From: Streptomyces sp. A2-16
GTDB lineage: Bacteria > Actinomycetota > Actinomycetes > Streptomycetales > Streptomycetaceae
Assembly: GCF_018128905.1 (NCBI RefSeq)
Contig: NZ_CP063808.1
Location: 8,122,001 to 8,186,000, forward strand
Length of the DNA: 64,000 nt
Direction of reading: 5' to 3'
Below the pieces are notes generated by a model. It did no database searches. It was not told the origin of the DNA and saw nothing but the letters and a program-made list of their open reading frames with translations. This document shows, piece after piece, positions 1 through 7,707 of this stretch (position 1 is its first letter; every line of letters begins with the position of its first letter). The translations under genes and the position numbers were made by a program.

Positions 1-269
1 ATTCTCCCGAACTCCCCCGCCTTTTCGGGTTTCACTCGTCCTTTGCAAGGATGTTTGTCATGGCCAATGGTTCACCGCGGCTGTCCGTGCGGAACCTGTA
101 CGAGACAGTTCGATCAAGCCATTCGAAAACCGCGCGGATAATGTCTGCGCGGGTCGGCGAATGTCCGCGCAGGGGGAATTCCGGAGCCGGTGGCATGGGG
201 TAAACCCCCGTGCCGACACGGCAGTTGGCCGGATGGGGGGAACGCGCGGGCTCGGCGAGGCTCATGGCC

Positions 270-1775
270 ATGAAGCAGATGACGAAAGGCCTCGCCCTGA
301 TCACCGCCGCCTCCGGTGTCGTCCTCGGTGTCCTGACCCCGCTGTCCGCCTCCGCCACCGTCTCCGACTCCACCGCCGCCGGCTCCGGTGCCCCGGCTCT
401 GAAGTGGACCAAGTGCGCGGGCAGCGGCGTCGATCCGCGCCAGCGGTGCGCGACCGTCGCCGTGCCGATGGACTACGCCGACCCGGACGGTCCGAAGATC
501 GGGATCGCCGTCTCCCGCATCCGCAGCGAGAATCCCGGCGCCCGGCGCGGTGCCCTGCTGCTGGTCCCCGGCGGACCCGGCGGCGACAGCATGAACGACC
601 CCTCCGGCAAGGGGCAGAAACTGCCGAAGAAAGTGCGGGACGCCTACGACCTGATCGGCTTCGCGCCGCGCGGGATGGCGCCCTCGACGGCCGTCGACTG
701 CGGGCTCGAGCACCGGGACCTGGCCCGTACCACGCTCCTGCCCTGGCCCGCCGCGGACGGCTCGGTCGAGGCGAACATGGCTGCGGCAAAGCGCGTCTCC
801 GAGGCGTGCGCGCGCAACGGCAGCGAGCTGATCCGGCACATCAGCACCCTCAACGAGGCCCGTGACCTCGACCGCGTGCGGGCCGCGCTCGGCGAGCGCA
901 AGGTGTCCATGTGGGGCGTGTCGTACGGGACCTATGTCACCGACGCCTACCTCCAGTTGTTCCCGCGGCGCACCGACCGGGTCGTCCTGGACAGCAACGA
1001 CGACGCGGACCCCGTCCTCGCGGAGCGGGCCTGGCTCGCCGCGTTCGAACGGGGCGCCGAGGACAACTTCCCCGAGTTCGCCAAGTGGGCCTCCACGCCC
1101 GGCAATCCGGACCGGCTGGCCGACACGGCCGCCGAGGTGCGCCCGCTCTTCCTGCGCCTGGCCGCCCGCCTGGACCGCGAGCCGATCCCCTGGCCCGGCG
1201 CCAACCCCGAGGAACTGAACGGCAACGTCCTGCGCCAGACGATGCTCGACTCCTTCTACGACCCGGACGACTACCCGGCTCTCGCCAAGCTGATCCTCGC
1301 CGCACGCAAGGGCACGGGCCCGCCCGCGCCGGCCGGGCCGCCCGAGGCCGTGCTCCAGAACGTCACCGCCGTCGGCGCCGCCACCATCTGCAACGACGCC
1401 GACTGGCCGAGCGACCCGGCGGTGTACCGCGAGGACGTGGCGAGGAGCCGTGCCGCGTTCCCGCTGACCGGGGGCATGCCGAGGAACGCGATGACGTGTG
1501 CCGCCTGGCCCTGGGAGCCGAGGGAGGCGCCGGTGCATGTCACCGACCGCGGTCCGGCCGACATCCTGATGGTCCAGAACGAACGGGACGTGGCCACCCC
1601 GCTCAGCGGTGCCCTCAAGCTGCGCGCGGCACTCGGCCGACGTGCCGTCATGGTCCTCAACGACTCCACCGGCCATGACGCCTACCTGGGCAACGGCACG
1701 GCGTGCGGCGACGCGGCGGTGTCCCGCTTCCTGGCCACCGGCAAGCGCCCCGCCGAGGACCTCCACTGCGAGTGA
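270..1775 (+). CDS. Secreted alpha/beta-hydrolase peptidase (S33, tripeptidyl aminopeptidase type)
   Basis: A 501-residue exported hydrolase, probably an aminopeptidase releasing di- or tripeptides outside the cell. The N-terminus (MKQMTKG, then a hydrophobic stretch ending LSASA) is a Sec signal peptide. The oxyanion motif GGPGGDS follows at about residue 100. The catalytic triad reads as Ser218 in WGVSYG, Asp440 in NERDVATP and His469 in TGHDAY, the usual S33 arrangement with a C-terminal TAP-like part carrying Asp and His. The ATG at 270 is preferred over 264 because the GAGG at 257-260 is correctly spaced for it; an in-frame start at 210 would put extra residues before the signal peptide. 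Exact substrate is unknown. Confidence 0.85.
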   Translation: MKQMTKGLALITAASGVVLGVLTPLSASATVSDSTAAGSGAPALKWTKCAGSGVDPRQRCATVAVPMDYADPDGPKIGIAVSRIRSENPGARRGALLLVPGGPGGDSMNDPSGKGQKLPKKVRDAYDLIGFAPRGMAPSTAVDCGLEHRDLARTTLLPWPAADGSVEANMAAAKRVSEACARNGSELIRHISTLNEARDLDRVRAALGERKVSMWGVSYGTYVTDAYLQLFPRRTDRVVLDSNDDADPVLAERAWLAAFERGAEDNFPEFAKWASTPGNPDRLADTAAEVRPLFLRLAARLDREPIPWPGANPEELNGNVLRQTMLDSFYDPDDYPALAKLILAARKGTGPPAPAGPPEAVLQNVTAVGAATICNDADWPSDPAVYREDVARSRAAFPLTGGMPRNAMTCAAWPWEPREAPVHVTDRGPADILMVQNERDVATPLSGALKLRAALGRRAVMVLNDSTGHDAYLGNGTACGDAAVSRFLATGKRPAEDLHCE

Positions 1776-1869
1776 GCGCACCACTCGCCACGGCGGCGCA
1801 ACCAAGGGATGACCGGCGGCGTCGGTCAATGCGGAGATCGACTTCATTCCCCGAACGAAGGAGAGCGAG

Positions 1870-2754
1870 ATCTTAGGCTCCGGAAAGCTGTCCCGACGCG
1901 CCCTGCTGGCCGGTGCGGCCGGTGCGGCCACGCTCCTGACCGGCACGGCCGCGTACGCCGCCGACGGTGTCGCCGCCCGGCTGCGCGCCCTGGAGGAGCG
2001 GTACGACGCCCGGCTGGGCGTCTTCGCGCACCACGTCCCGACCCGCCGGTCCGTCCGCTACCGCGCCGACGAGCGCTTCCCCATGTGTTCCGTGTTCAAG
2101 GCCGTCGCGGCCGCCGCCGTGCTGCGCGACCTCGACCGGCACGGCGAGGTGCTGGCCCGCCGCATCCACTACACCGAGGACGACCTGGTGATCCCGGGCT
2201 CGGACCGGACGGCCGAGCACCTCGCGGAGGGCATGACGATCGCCGAGCTCGCCGAGGTGGCCATCACCTACAGCGACAACACGGCCGGCAACCTCCTCCT
2301 GCGGGAACTCGGCGGCCCCACCGCGATCACCCGCTTCGCCCGTTCCCTCGGCGACGGGGTGACCCGGCTCGACCGCTGGGAGCCCGAGCTCAACACCGCC
2401 GAGCCGTGGCAGCGCACGGACACGACGAGCCCGTACGCCATCGGCCGCACCTACGGCCGGCTGGTCCTCGGCGACGCCCTGGAGCGCCGGGACCGGGAGC
2501 TGCTCACGCACTGGCTGCTGAGCAACACGACCAGCGTGAACCGCTTCCACGCGGGTCTGCCGAAGACCTGGACGATCGCCGACAAGACGGGCAGCGGCTC
2601 CTACGGCACGGCCAACGACGTGGGTGTCGTGTGGACCGGGGACGGCGACCCGATCGTCCTGTCCGTGCTGTCGACCATGCCCGAGCCGGACGCCGTACGC
2701 GACGACGCGCTGGTCGCCGACGCGGCCGCGGTGGTCGCCGGCGTGCTGGGCTGA
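1870..2754 (+). CDS. Class A beta-lactamase with Tat signal and no normal start codon
   Basis: Serine beta-lactamase, about 294 residues, that hydrolyses beta-lactams outside the membrane. All class A motifs are present, numbered from the presumed start: SVFK (Ser74, Lys77), SDN (135-137), the omega-loop Glu173 in EPELN, and KTG (239-241). The N-terminus has a twin-arginine signal (SRRALLAG, a hydrophobic run, cleavage near AYAA). From the in-frame stop at 1810 to the internal ATG at 2083 there is no ATG, GTG or TTG in frame, and starting at 2083 would delete the signal and most of the active-site strand. The best ribosome site, AAGGAG at 1858-1863, points to ATC at 1870, whose next codon is the rare TTA (1873). 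CTG at 1888 is the alternative. The gene converges on the next with 4 bp between. Confidence 0.8.
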   Translation: MLGSGKLSRRALLAGAAGAATLLTGTAAYAADGVAARLRALEERYDARLGVFAHHVPTRRSVRYRADERFPMCSVFKAVAAAAVLRDLDRHGEVLARRIHYTEDDLVIPGSDRTAEHLAEGMTIAELAEVAITYSDNTAGNLLLRELGGPTAITRFARSLGDGVTRLDRWEPELNTAEPWQRTDTTSPYAIGRTYGRLVLGDALERRDRELLTHWLLSNTTSVNRFHAGLPKTWTIADKTGSGSYGTANDVGVVWTGDGDPIVLSVLSTMPEPDAVRDDALVADAAAVVAGVLG

Positions 2755-2758
2755 GGGC

Positions 2759-3184
2759 TCAGAACCGCCGGACGTACCGGCGCTGCCAGGGCGTCTCCAC
2801 CGCTCGCCGGTCGTAGTGCTCGCGCACGTAGGCGACCGCCGTCCCGGGCGGCACGCCGTCCAGAACCGCCAGGCAGGCGAGGGCCGTTCCGGTGCGGCCC
2901 TTGCCTCCGCCGCAGGCGATCTCCACCCGTTCGCCGGCGGACCGCCGCCAGGCCTCGGTGAGCACCTCCCGGGCCTCCGCGCGGTCCGCGGGCAGCCGGA
3001 AGTCCGGCCAGCGAAGCCAGCGGGCCTCCCAGGCGACCTCCGGCGGCCTGTCACCGAGCAGATAGACGCCGTACGACGGTGTCGGCGCGGCCGGATCCAG
3101 CCGGTTCCGCAGTCCTCGTCCCCGCACCAGGCGTCCTGACGGCAGCCTGAGGATGCCCGGCCCCTGTTCCTCCCACCCGTTCAT
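2759..3184 (-). CDS. Small protein-tyrosine/dual-specificity phosphatase
   Basis: A 141-residue cytoplasmic protein with the CX5R phosphatase signature ACGGGKGRTGTA near residue 93: nucleophilic Cys, phosphate-binding loop and Arg, followed by the usual Thr. A possible general acid lies in the WPDF segment at about residue 66, the WPD loop of tyrosine phosphatases. The family dephosphorylates phosphotyrosine or other phosphoesters; the target here is unknown. The start is ATG 3184, with an in-frame GTG at 3190 as alternative. It is transcribed towards the beta-lactamase and away from the sigma-factor gene. Confidence 0.75.
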   Translation of the reverse strand: MNGWEEQGPGILRLPSGRLVRGRGLRNRLDPAAPTPSYGVYLLGDRPPEVAWEARWLRWPDFRLPADRAEAREVLTEAWRRSAGERVEIACGGGKGRTGTALACLAVLDGVPPGTAVAYVREHYDRRAVETPWQRRYVRRF

Positions 3185-3265
3185 GGACACATTCGAACCC
3201 CTCGTCGTCGCACGGGCAACCGAATCGGCTCCCCCCGTGGTCTGAGGGGCGAGGGAGGGTGCTAG

Positions 3266-3793
3266 ATGCAGGCCGAACAAGAGGATCGGTTCCAGGAATT
3301 CGTCAGAGCCAGATGGTCGCACCTCGTGCGGACCGCCTATCTGCTCACCGGCGACGCCCATCACGCCGAGGACCTGACGCAGACGGCGCTGGCGAAGGCG
3401 TACCGCTCCTGGCGGCGTGTCTCGGGCAGCGACAACCCTGAGGCTTACGTCCGGCGGATGCTCGTCACGTGCAACAGCGACCGATTCCGCAAGCGGCGCG
3501 TGAAGGAGTCGCTCACCGACGCGCCGCCCGAGCGGGCGGGCCGGGACGAGTCCGTGGCACGGGTCGACGAGCGGGGTGTCCTGCTGGGGGCGCTGGCCGG
3601 ACTGCCGCCCAGGCAGCGGGCGGTGGTCGTCATGCGCTATTGGGAGGACCTGTCGGAGGCGGAGGTCGCCGAGGTGCTCGGCTGCTCGCCGGGCACGGTC
3701 AAGAGCCAGGCGTCCAAGGGGCTGGCGAAGTTGCGCACGTATCCGGGGCTCGCGCAGGTCATGGACCGCGCCCCGCAGGGAGGCACGAAATGA
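3266..3793 (+). CDS. ECF sigma factor, SigE family
   Basis: A 175-residue extracytoplasmic-function sigma factor that directs RNA polymerase to alternative promoters. Region 2 spans about residues 8-75 (FVRARW, LTGDAHHAEDLTQTAL, then AYVRRML) and region 4 about 105-160 (LPPRQRAVVVMRYWEDLSE with the helix-turn-helix VLGCSPGTVKSQ). These sequences match the actinobacterial SigE-type group. It is translationally coupled to the next gene by an ATGA overlap. That gene encodes a membrane protein which lacks a recognisable zinc anti-sigma motif but is the natural candidate for its regulator. Confidence 0.9.
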   Translation: MQAEQEDRFQEFVRARWSHLVRTAYLLTGDAHHAEDLTQTALAKAYRSWRRVSGSDNPEAYVRRMLVTCNSDRFRKRRVKESLTDAPPERAGRDESVARVDERGVLLGALAGLPPRQRAVVVMRYWEDLSEAEVAEVLGCSPGTVKSQASKGLAKLRTYPGLAQVMDRAPQGGTK

Positions 3794-4713
3794 GCGACAT
3801 GAGTGAAGGGGAGCGGGACTTCGAGGAGCAACTGCGGGAACTGCTCTCCGAGGACGCCTACACGATCCGGCCCTCGCCGGTGCCGTATCCGCAGATCCGC
3901 CGCCAGGGCGTGGCCGAGCGGCGCCGCCGGGTGGTGATGGCCGGGGCGGCCCTGGTGACCCTGGCCGCGGTGCCGGTGGGGGCGTTCGCGGTGGGCGGCT
4001 CGGGAGCGGGGGCGACGGAGCCCTCGACTCCGGCCGCGGCATCCGCGAGCCCCACGACGGTGTCCACCCCCTCCCCCACGCCCAGCGGCCCGGCGGGACC
4101 GGCCACGGCGGGGCAGCTCCGGGACGGGATCACGCTGGACCAGGCGGCGCGGGGGCTCGACAAGTGCCTCGCCTACGACCGGGACCGCGTGGCCCACGGC
4201 GGCACCGCGAACGCGGACCTGGGCAAGGCCGACGAGTACCGGATCATCCTGGCGCTCAACAGCACCGGTGACTCCAACTCGCCCGGTGACGGCATGTTCG
4301 TGGTCGCCGTGAAGGAGAAGCCGAAGGAGACCCGGCTGGTCTGCAACATCAAGGACGGTGAGGCTTCCGGGCTGAACACCAGTGTCGGCAGTGACCGGCT
4401 GCCGGACTCCCCGCCCGTGCTGGCCGACATCAACGCCAACAAGCTCTACCAGCAGTCGTTCCTGGACAAGGGCCACTGGAAACTGCCGTTCGGGTGGGGC
4501 TTCATCGGCACGGTCGATCCGACGGTGGCCAAGGTGACCGTCTCCTACGGCGGCGCCGACAGCCAGGCGGTCCTCGACCACGGCTGGTTCGTCGCCTCCG
4601 GCACCCTGACCGAGCAGGTCACCAGGAGCCCGCACCTCAAGGGCTACGACAAGGACGGCAAGCTGATCTACGACTCCGACGAGGACAAGACGTACATGCG
4701 CGACCTGCCGTAG
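3790..4713 (+). CDS. Single-pass membrane protein coupled to the ECF sigma factor
   Basis: A 307-residue protein whose ATG overlaps the sigma-factor stop (ATGA). The first 45 residues are charged and cytoplasmic. One transmembrane helix follows (VVMAGAALVTLAAVPVGAFAV), then an Ala/Ser/Thr/Pro-rich spacer (about 75-115), then a globular outer domain of about 190 residues with two cysteines that could pair. The arrangement is that of an anti-sigma factor or sensor, but no HxxxCxxC zinc motif is present, so an anti-sigma role is inferred from context only. Beyond that I do not recognise the outer domain. Confidence 0.7.
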   Translation: MSDMSEGERDFEEQLRELLSEDAYTIRPSPVPYPQIRRQGVAERRRRVVMAGAALVTLAAVPVGAFAVGGSGAGATEPSTPAAASASPTTVSTPSPTPSGPAGPATAGQLRDGITLDQAARGLDKCLAYDRDRVAHGGTANADLGKADEYRIILALNSTGDSNSPGDGMFVVAVKEKPKETRLVCNIKDGEASGLNTSVGSDRLPDSPPVLADINANKLYQQSFLDKGHWKLPFGWGFIGTVDPTVAKVTVSYGGADSQAVLDHGWFVASGTLTEQVTRSPHLKGYDKDGKLIYDSDEDKTYMRDLP

Positions 4714-4807
4714 CGAGGCACATCGGGTGTGGGGGCGCCGTACAGGGGTCGGCGCCCCCTCACCTCGTGCGGGAGGATCGGTGGACGGCCGATCCCGAGG
4801 AGCCCCG

Positions 4808-5812
4808 ATGATCCTTCCCGCCCCGCTGACCGGTGTCGTCCCGCCCGTCTGCACGCCGTTGACACCGGACCGCGAGGTGGACGTGCCCTCGCTGCTCAGG
4901 CTCGTCGATCATCTCGTCGCGGCCGGGGTGCACGGGCTGTTCGTGCTGGGCACCTCGTCCGAGGCGGCCTTCCTGACCGACGATCGGCGCAGGCTGGTGG
5001 TCGAGGCGGTGACCGGGCACGTCGGGGGCCGGCTCCCGGTGCTGGCCGGGGTGATCGACATGACGACGGCCCGGGTCCTGGACCATGTGCGGGCCGTCAC
5101 GGCGGCGGGCGCCGACGCGGTCGTCGTCACGGCGCCCTTCTACACCCGGACCCATCCGGCGGAGATCGCCCGCCACTTCCGGCTCGTCGCGGCGAGCAGC
5201 CCGGTCCCGGTCATCGCCTACGACCTCCCGACGGGCGTGCACACCAAACTGCCCGCGGAGCTGATCCTCGACCTGGCCGCCGAGGGCGTCCTGGCCGGCC
5301 TCAAGGACTCCAGCGGCGACCTCGCCGCCTTCCGTACGGTCGTCTCCGGCGCCCGCGCCCATCCCGGCATCACCGGCTTCAGCGCCCTGACCGGCTCCGA
5401 GGTCGTCGTCGACGCGGCCCTCGCGGTCGGCGCGGACGGGGCGGTGCCCGGTCTCGCCAACGTCGACCCTGAGGGGTACGTCCGTCTCGACCGGCTGTAC
5501 CGGGCGGGCGACCTGGAGGGGGCCCGCGCCGAACAGGAGCGGCTGTGCGCCCTGTTCGGCATGGTGACCGTGGGCGACCCGGCCCGCATGGGAGCCTCCT
5601 CGTCGGCCCTGGGCGCGTTCAAGGCGGCGCTGCACCTGCGGGGCGTGATCGACTGCCCGGCGACGGCGGAGCCACAGGTGCCGTTGTCGGCGGCGGAGGT
5701 GGAGCGGGTGGGGGAGTTCCTGGCCGCGGCCGGGCTCCTTCCGGGCGCTCCGGCCGGGGGCACCGTCACATGGCCCCCGGAGTCACCATCCCCGACTCGT
5801 ACGCCACGATGA
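4808..5812 (+). CDS. DapA-family (dihydrodipicolinate synthase/N-acetylneuraminate lyase) aldolase
   Basis: A 334-residue TIM-barrel class I aldolase. Family hallmarks are GTSSE (keto-acid carboxylate site, about residue 47), the Tyr of AYDLP (about 138) and the Schiff-base Lys in GLKDSSGD (about 166). The family includes dihydrodipicolinate synthase, sialic-acid lyase and sugar-acid aldolases. Nothing nearby supports lysine synthesis, so this is more likely a catabolic pyruvate-dependent lyase. ATG 4808 starts directly at the conserved barrel. The 3' end overlaps the convergent response-regulator gene by 47 bp. Confidence 0.8.
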   Translation: MILPAPLTGVVPPVCTPLTPDREVDVPSLLRLVDHLVAAGVHGLFVLGTSSEAAFLTDDRRRLVVEAVTGHVGGRLPVLAGVIDMTTARVLDHVRAVTAAGADAVVVTAPFYTRTHPAEIARHFRLVAASSPVPVIAYDLPTGVHTKLPAELILDLAAEGVLAGLKDSSGDLAAFRTVVSGARAHPGITGFSALTGSEVVVDAALAVGADGAVPGLANVDPEGYVRLDRLYRAGDLEGARAEQERLCALFGMVTVGDPARMGASSSALGAFKAALHLRGVIDCPATAEPQVPLSAAEVERVGEFLAAAGLLPGAPAGGTVTWPPESPSPTRTPR

Positions 5813-6431
5813 CCAGTTGCGCCCGGTCCCGTGCCCCCAGCTTCCCCATGATCCGGCTGACGTGGGTCTTCGCGGTGAGGGGGCTCAGGCCCAGTGTGTC
5901 GGCGATCTCCGTGTTGTTCAGGCCCCGGGCGACCAGCGCGAGCACCTCGCGTTCCCGGTCGGAGAGGCACTCGGGGCCGCCGCCCGGCACGGGGACCGTC
6001 GGGCTGCGCAGGAACCGTTCGATCAGCCTGGCCGTCGGTCCCGGGGAGAGCAGCGCCTCGCCGGCCGCGACCGTGCGGATGGCGTCGAGGAGTTCGGCGG
6101 GCCGGGTGTCCTTGACGAGGAAGCCGGAGGCTCCCGCGCGCAGCGCCTCGACGATGTTCTCGTCGGTGTCGTAGGTGGTCAGGACGAGTACCCGCACTCC
6201 GGCGAGCTCCTCGTCGGCGGCGATGAGCCGGGTCGCCTCGATGCCGTCCAGGTCAGGCATGCGGATGTCCATCACCACGAGGTCGGGCCGCACTTCGCGC
6301 ACGGCCCCGACGGCCTCCCTGCCGCTGGCCGCCTCTCCGACGACCTCCATGTCCCGCGCCGACTCGACGAGCATGGCGAACGCGGCCCGCACCAGGGTCT
6401 GGTCGTCGGCGAGCAGCACGCGGATGGTCAT
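5766..6431 (-). CDS. NarL/LuxR-family response regulator
   Basis: A 221-residue regulator with an intact receiver domain: acidic pair Asp9/Asp10, phospho-acceptor Asp55 in VVMDIRMP, and the conserved Lys in FLVKDT. The C-terminal LuxR helix-turn-helix has the diagnostic LSDREREVLALVARGLNN and SPLTAKTHVSRI stretches. Its ATG overlaps the stop of the upstream histidine kinase (ATGA), so the two form a classical two-component pair. The MMPL exporter directly upstream is the obvious regulatory target. Confidence 0.92.
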   Translation of the reverse strand: MTIRVLLADDQTLVRAAFAMLVESARDMEVVGEAASGREAVGAVREVRPDLVVMDIRMPDLDGIEATRLIAADEELAGVRVLVLTTYDTDENIVEALRAGASGFLVKDTRPAELLDAIRTVAAGEALLSPGPTARLIERFLRSPTVPVPGGGPECLSDREREVLALVARGLNNTEIADTLGLSPLTAKTHVSRIMGKLGARDRAQLVIVAYESGMVTPGAM

Positions 6432-7645
6432 ACGGTTCCCTCCCCCACGGTGAGCGGCAGTGCCGCCGTCACCTCGAACCCGCCGTCAGGGCGTGGTCCG
6501 GCGTCGAGTGTGCCACCTACGCTGCGGGCCCGCTCGCGCATGCCGACCAGTCCGAATCCTGGGGTGTGGCCGGGGGTGGGCCCGGTGCCGTCGTCGGTCA
6601 CCGACACGCGCAGGGCGCCCGGTTCGTCGTACAGCCTGAGGCGTACGGCGGGTTCGGGTCCCGCGTGCCGGACCGCGTTGGTGAGCGCCTCCTGGACGAT
6701 CCGGTAGGCGGCGGCGCCCACCGCGGGCGGCGGGTCGGTGCGGATGCGCAGGTCCTGTTCGACGCGGGCGCCGGCGAGTCGGGCGGCCGCGACGAGGTCG
6801 GGCAGGCCGTCGAGGCCGGGCAGCGGGCCGCGGGTGTCCGTGAGGCCGTGTTCGCGCAGCACCTCCAGCGTCGTACGGAGTTCGCCGCGCGCGGTCCGGC
6901 AGGTCTCGGCGATGTCGTCGAGGGACTTGGCGACGGCCTCCCGGTCGAGGCGTTCGGGGTCGGCGGCCAGGACGTGGGCGGCGACGGAGGTCTGCACGCC
7001 GATCAGGGTGATGGTGTGGGCGAGCAGGTCGTGCAGGTCGCGGGCGATGCGCAGGCGTTCCTCGGCGACCCGGCGGCGGGCCTCCTCCTCGCGGGTGCGT
7101 TCGGCGCGGACGGCGCGTTCGACGATGGAGGCGACGTACTGGCGGTAGTAGCGGACGTCGATGCCGCAGAAGAGGACGGCGATGATCCAGCCGGAGATCC
7201 GCAGCAGTTCGACGGCCTGATGGGTGCTGACGGTGAGCATGACGCTCGTGGAGAGGCCGACGACGGTGACGCCCGTCAGGACCGTGCGCAGCGGGCGGCC
7301 GGTGACGGCGACCGTGTAGAGGGCGACGTAGGCGACCGGGGTGGGGGCGAGGTGGTTGTTGTCGAGGGCGTGGTAGGGCACGATCAGCGCCACCGTCGCG
7401 GCCAGCACGAGCAGCGGGCGGCGTCGCCGCCACACGATCGGCACGTGGGCGGCCAGCAGCAGCGTCCAGCCGAGGGCGTCCGGGCGGCGGGCCTCGTCGG
7501 TGAACAGTCCGACGCACACGGCGGCCACCGCCAGCACGGCGGCGAGCAGCGCGTCGTTGCGGGTGCCGTGCGGGGCGGTCCGCGGGTCGCGGTTGACGGC
7601 CGCCATGACGCGCTCGCCGAGTCGGGGTCCGGTGGTCTGCTGCAC
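6428..7645 (-). CDS. Membrane sensor histidine kinase (HisKA_3/NarX type)
   Basis: A 405-residue sensor kinase partnering the downstream regulator. The N-terminal half holds about five or six hydrophobic helices (residues 30-160). A coiled region follows, then the HisKA_3 box with the phospho-accepting His in RDLHDLLAHTI, and a C-terminal HATPase_c domain (N-box EALTNAVRHAG, G-boxes VTDDGTGP and GFGLVGMRERA). GTG 7645 is chosen because a GAGG lies at good distance upstream; ATG 7606 is the alternative. A long in-frame extension continues far upstream but belongs to the antisense of the exporter gene. The signal is unknown. Confidence 0.88.
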   Translation of the reverse strand: MQQTTGPRLGERVMAAVNRDPRTAPHGTRNDALLAAVLAVAAVCVGLFTDEARRPDALGWTLLLAAHVPIVWRRRRPLLVLAATVALIVPYHALDNNHLAPTPVAYVALYTVAVTGRPLRTVLTGVTVVGLSTSVMLTVSTHQAVELLRISGWIIAVLFCGIDVRYYRQYVASIVERAVRAERTREEEARRRVAEERLRIARDLHDLLAHTITLIGVQTSVAAHVLAADPERLDREAVAKSLDDIAETCRTARGELRTTLEVLREHGLTDTRGPLPGLDGLPDLVAAARLAGARVEQDLRIRTDPPPAVGAAAYRIVQEALTNAVRHAGPEPAVRLRLYDEPGALRVSVTDDGTGPTPGHTPGFGLVGMRERARSVGGTLDAGPRPDGGFEVTAALPLTVGEGTV

Positions 7646-7666
7646 GGTGTCATCCTCGGGGAGGAA

Positions 7667-7693
7667 GGCGCCCTTCCGGGAGGGAAGGGCGCC
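7667..7693 (-). terminator. Perfect 11-bp hairpin between exporter and kinase genes
   Basis: GGCGCCCTTCC and its exact complement GGAAGGGCGCC are separated by 5 nt. The hairpin sits in the 62-bp gap between the stop of the MMPL gene and the start of the kinase gene. It could be a terminator or attenuator that lowers kinase expression relative to the exporter; an operator role is also possible. There is no clear T-run, as is common in Streptomyces. Confidence 0.55.
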
Positions 7694-7707
7694 CTGGAGT
7701 GACCTCG

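Noticed and set aside
4808..5812. Assignment as dapA of lysine synthesis
   Set aside because: No other lysine genes are nearby and the sequence fits the wider DapA/NanA family; only the family-level call is supported.
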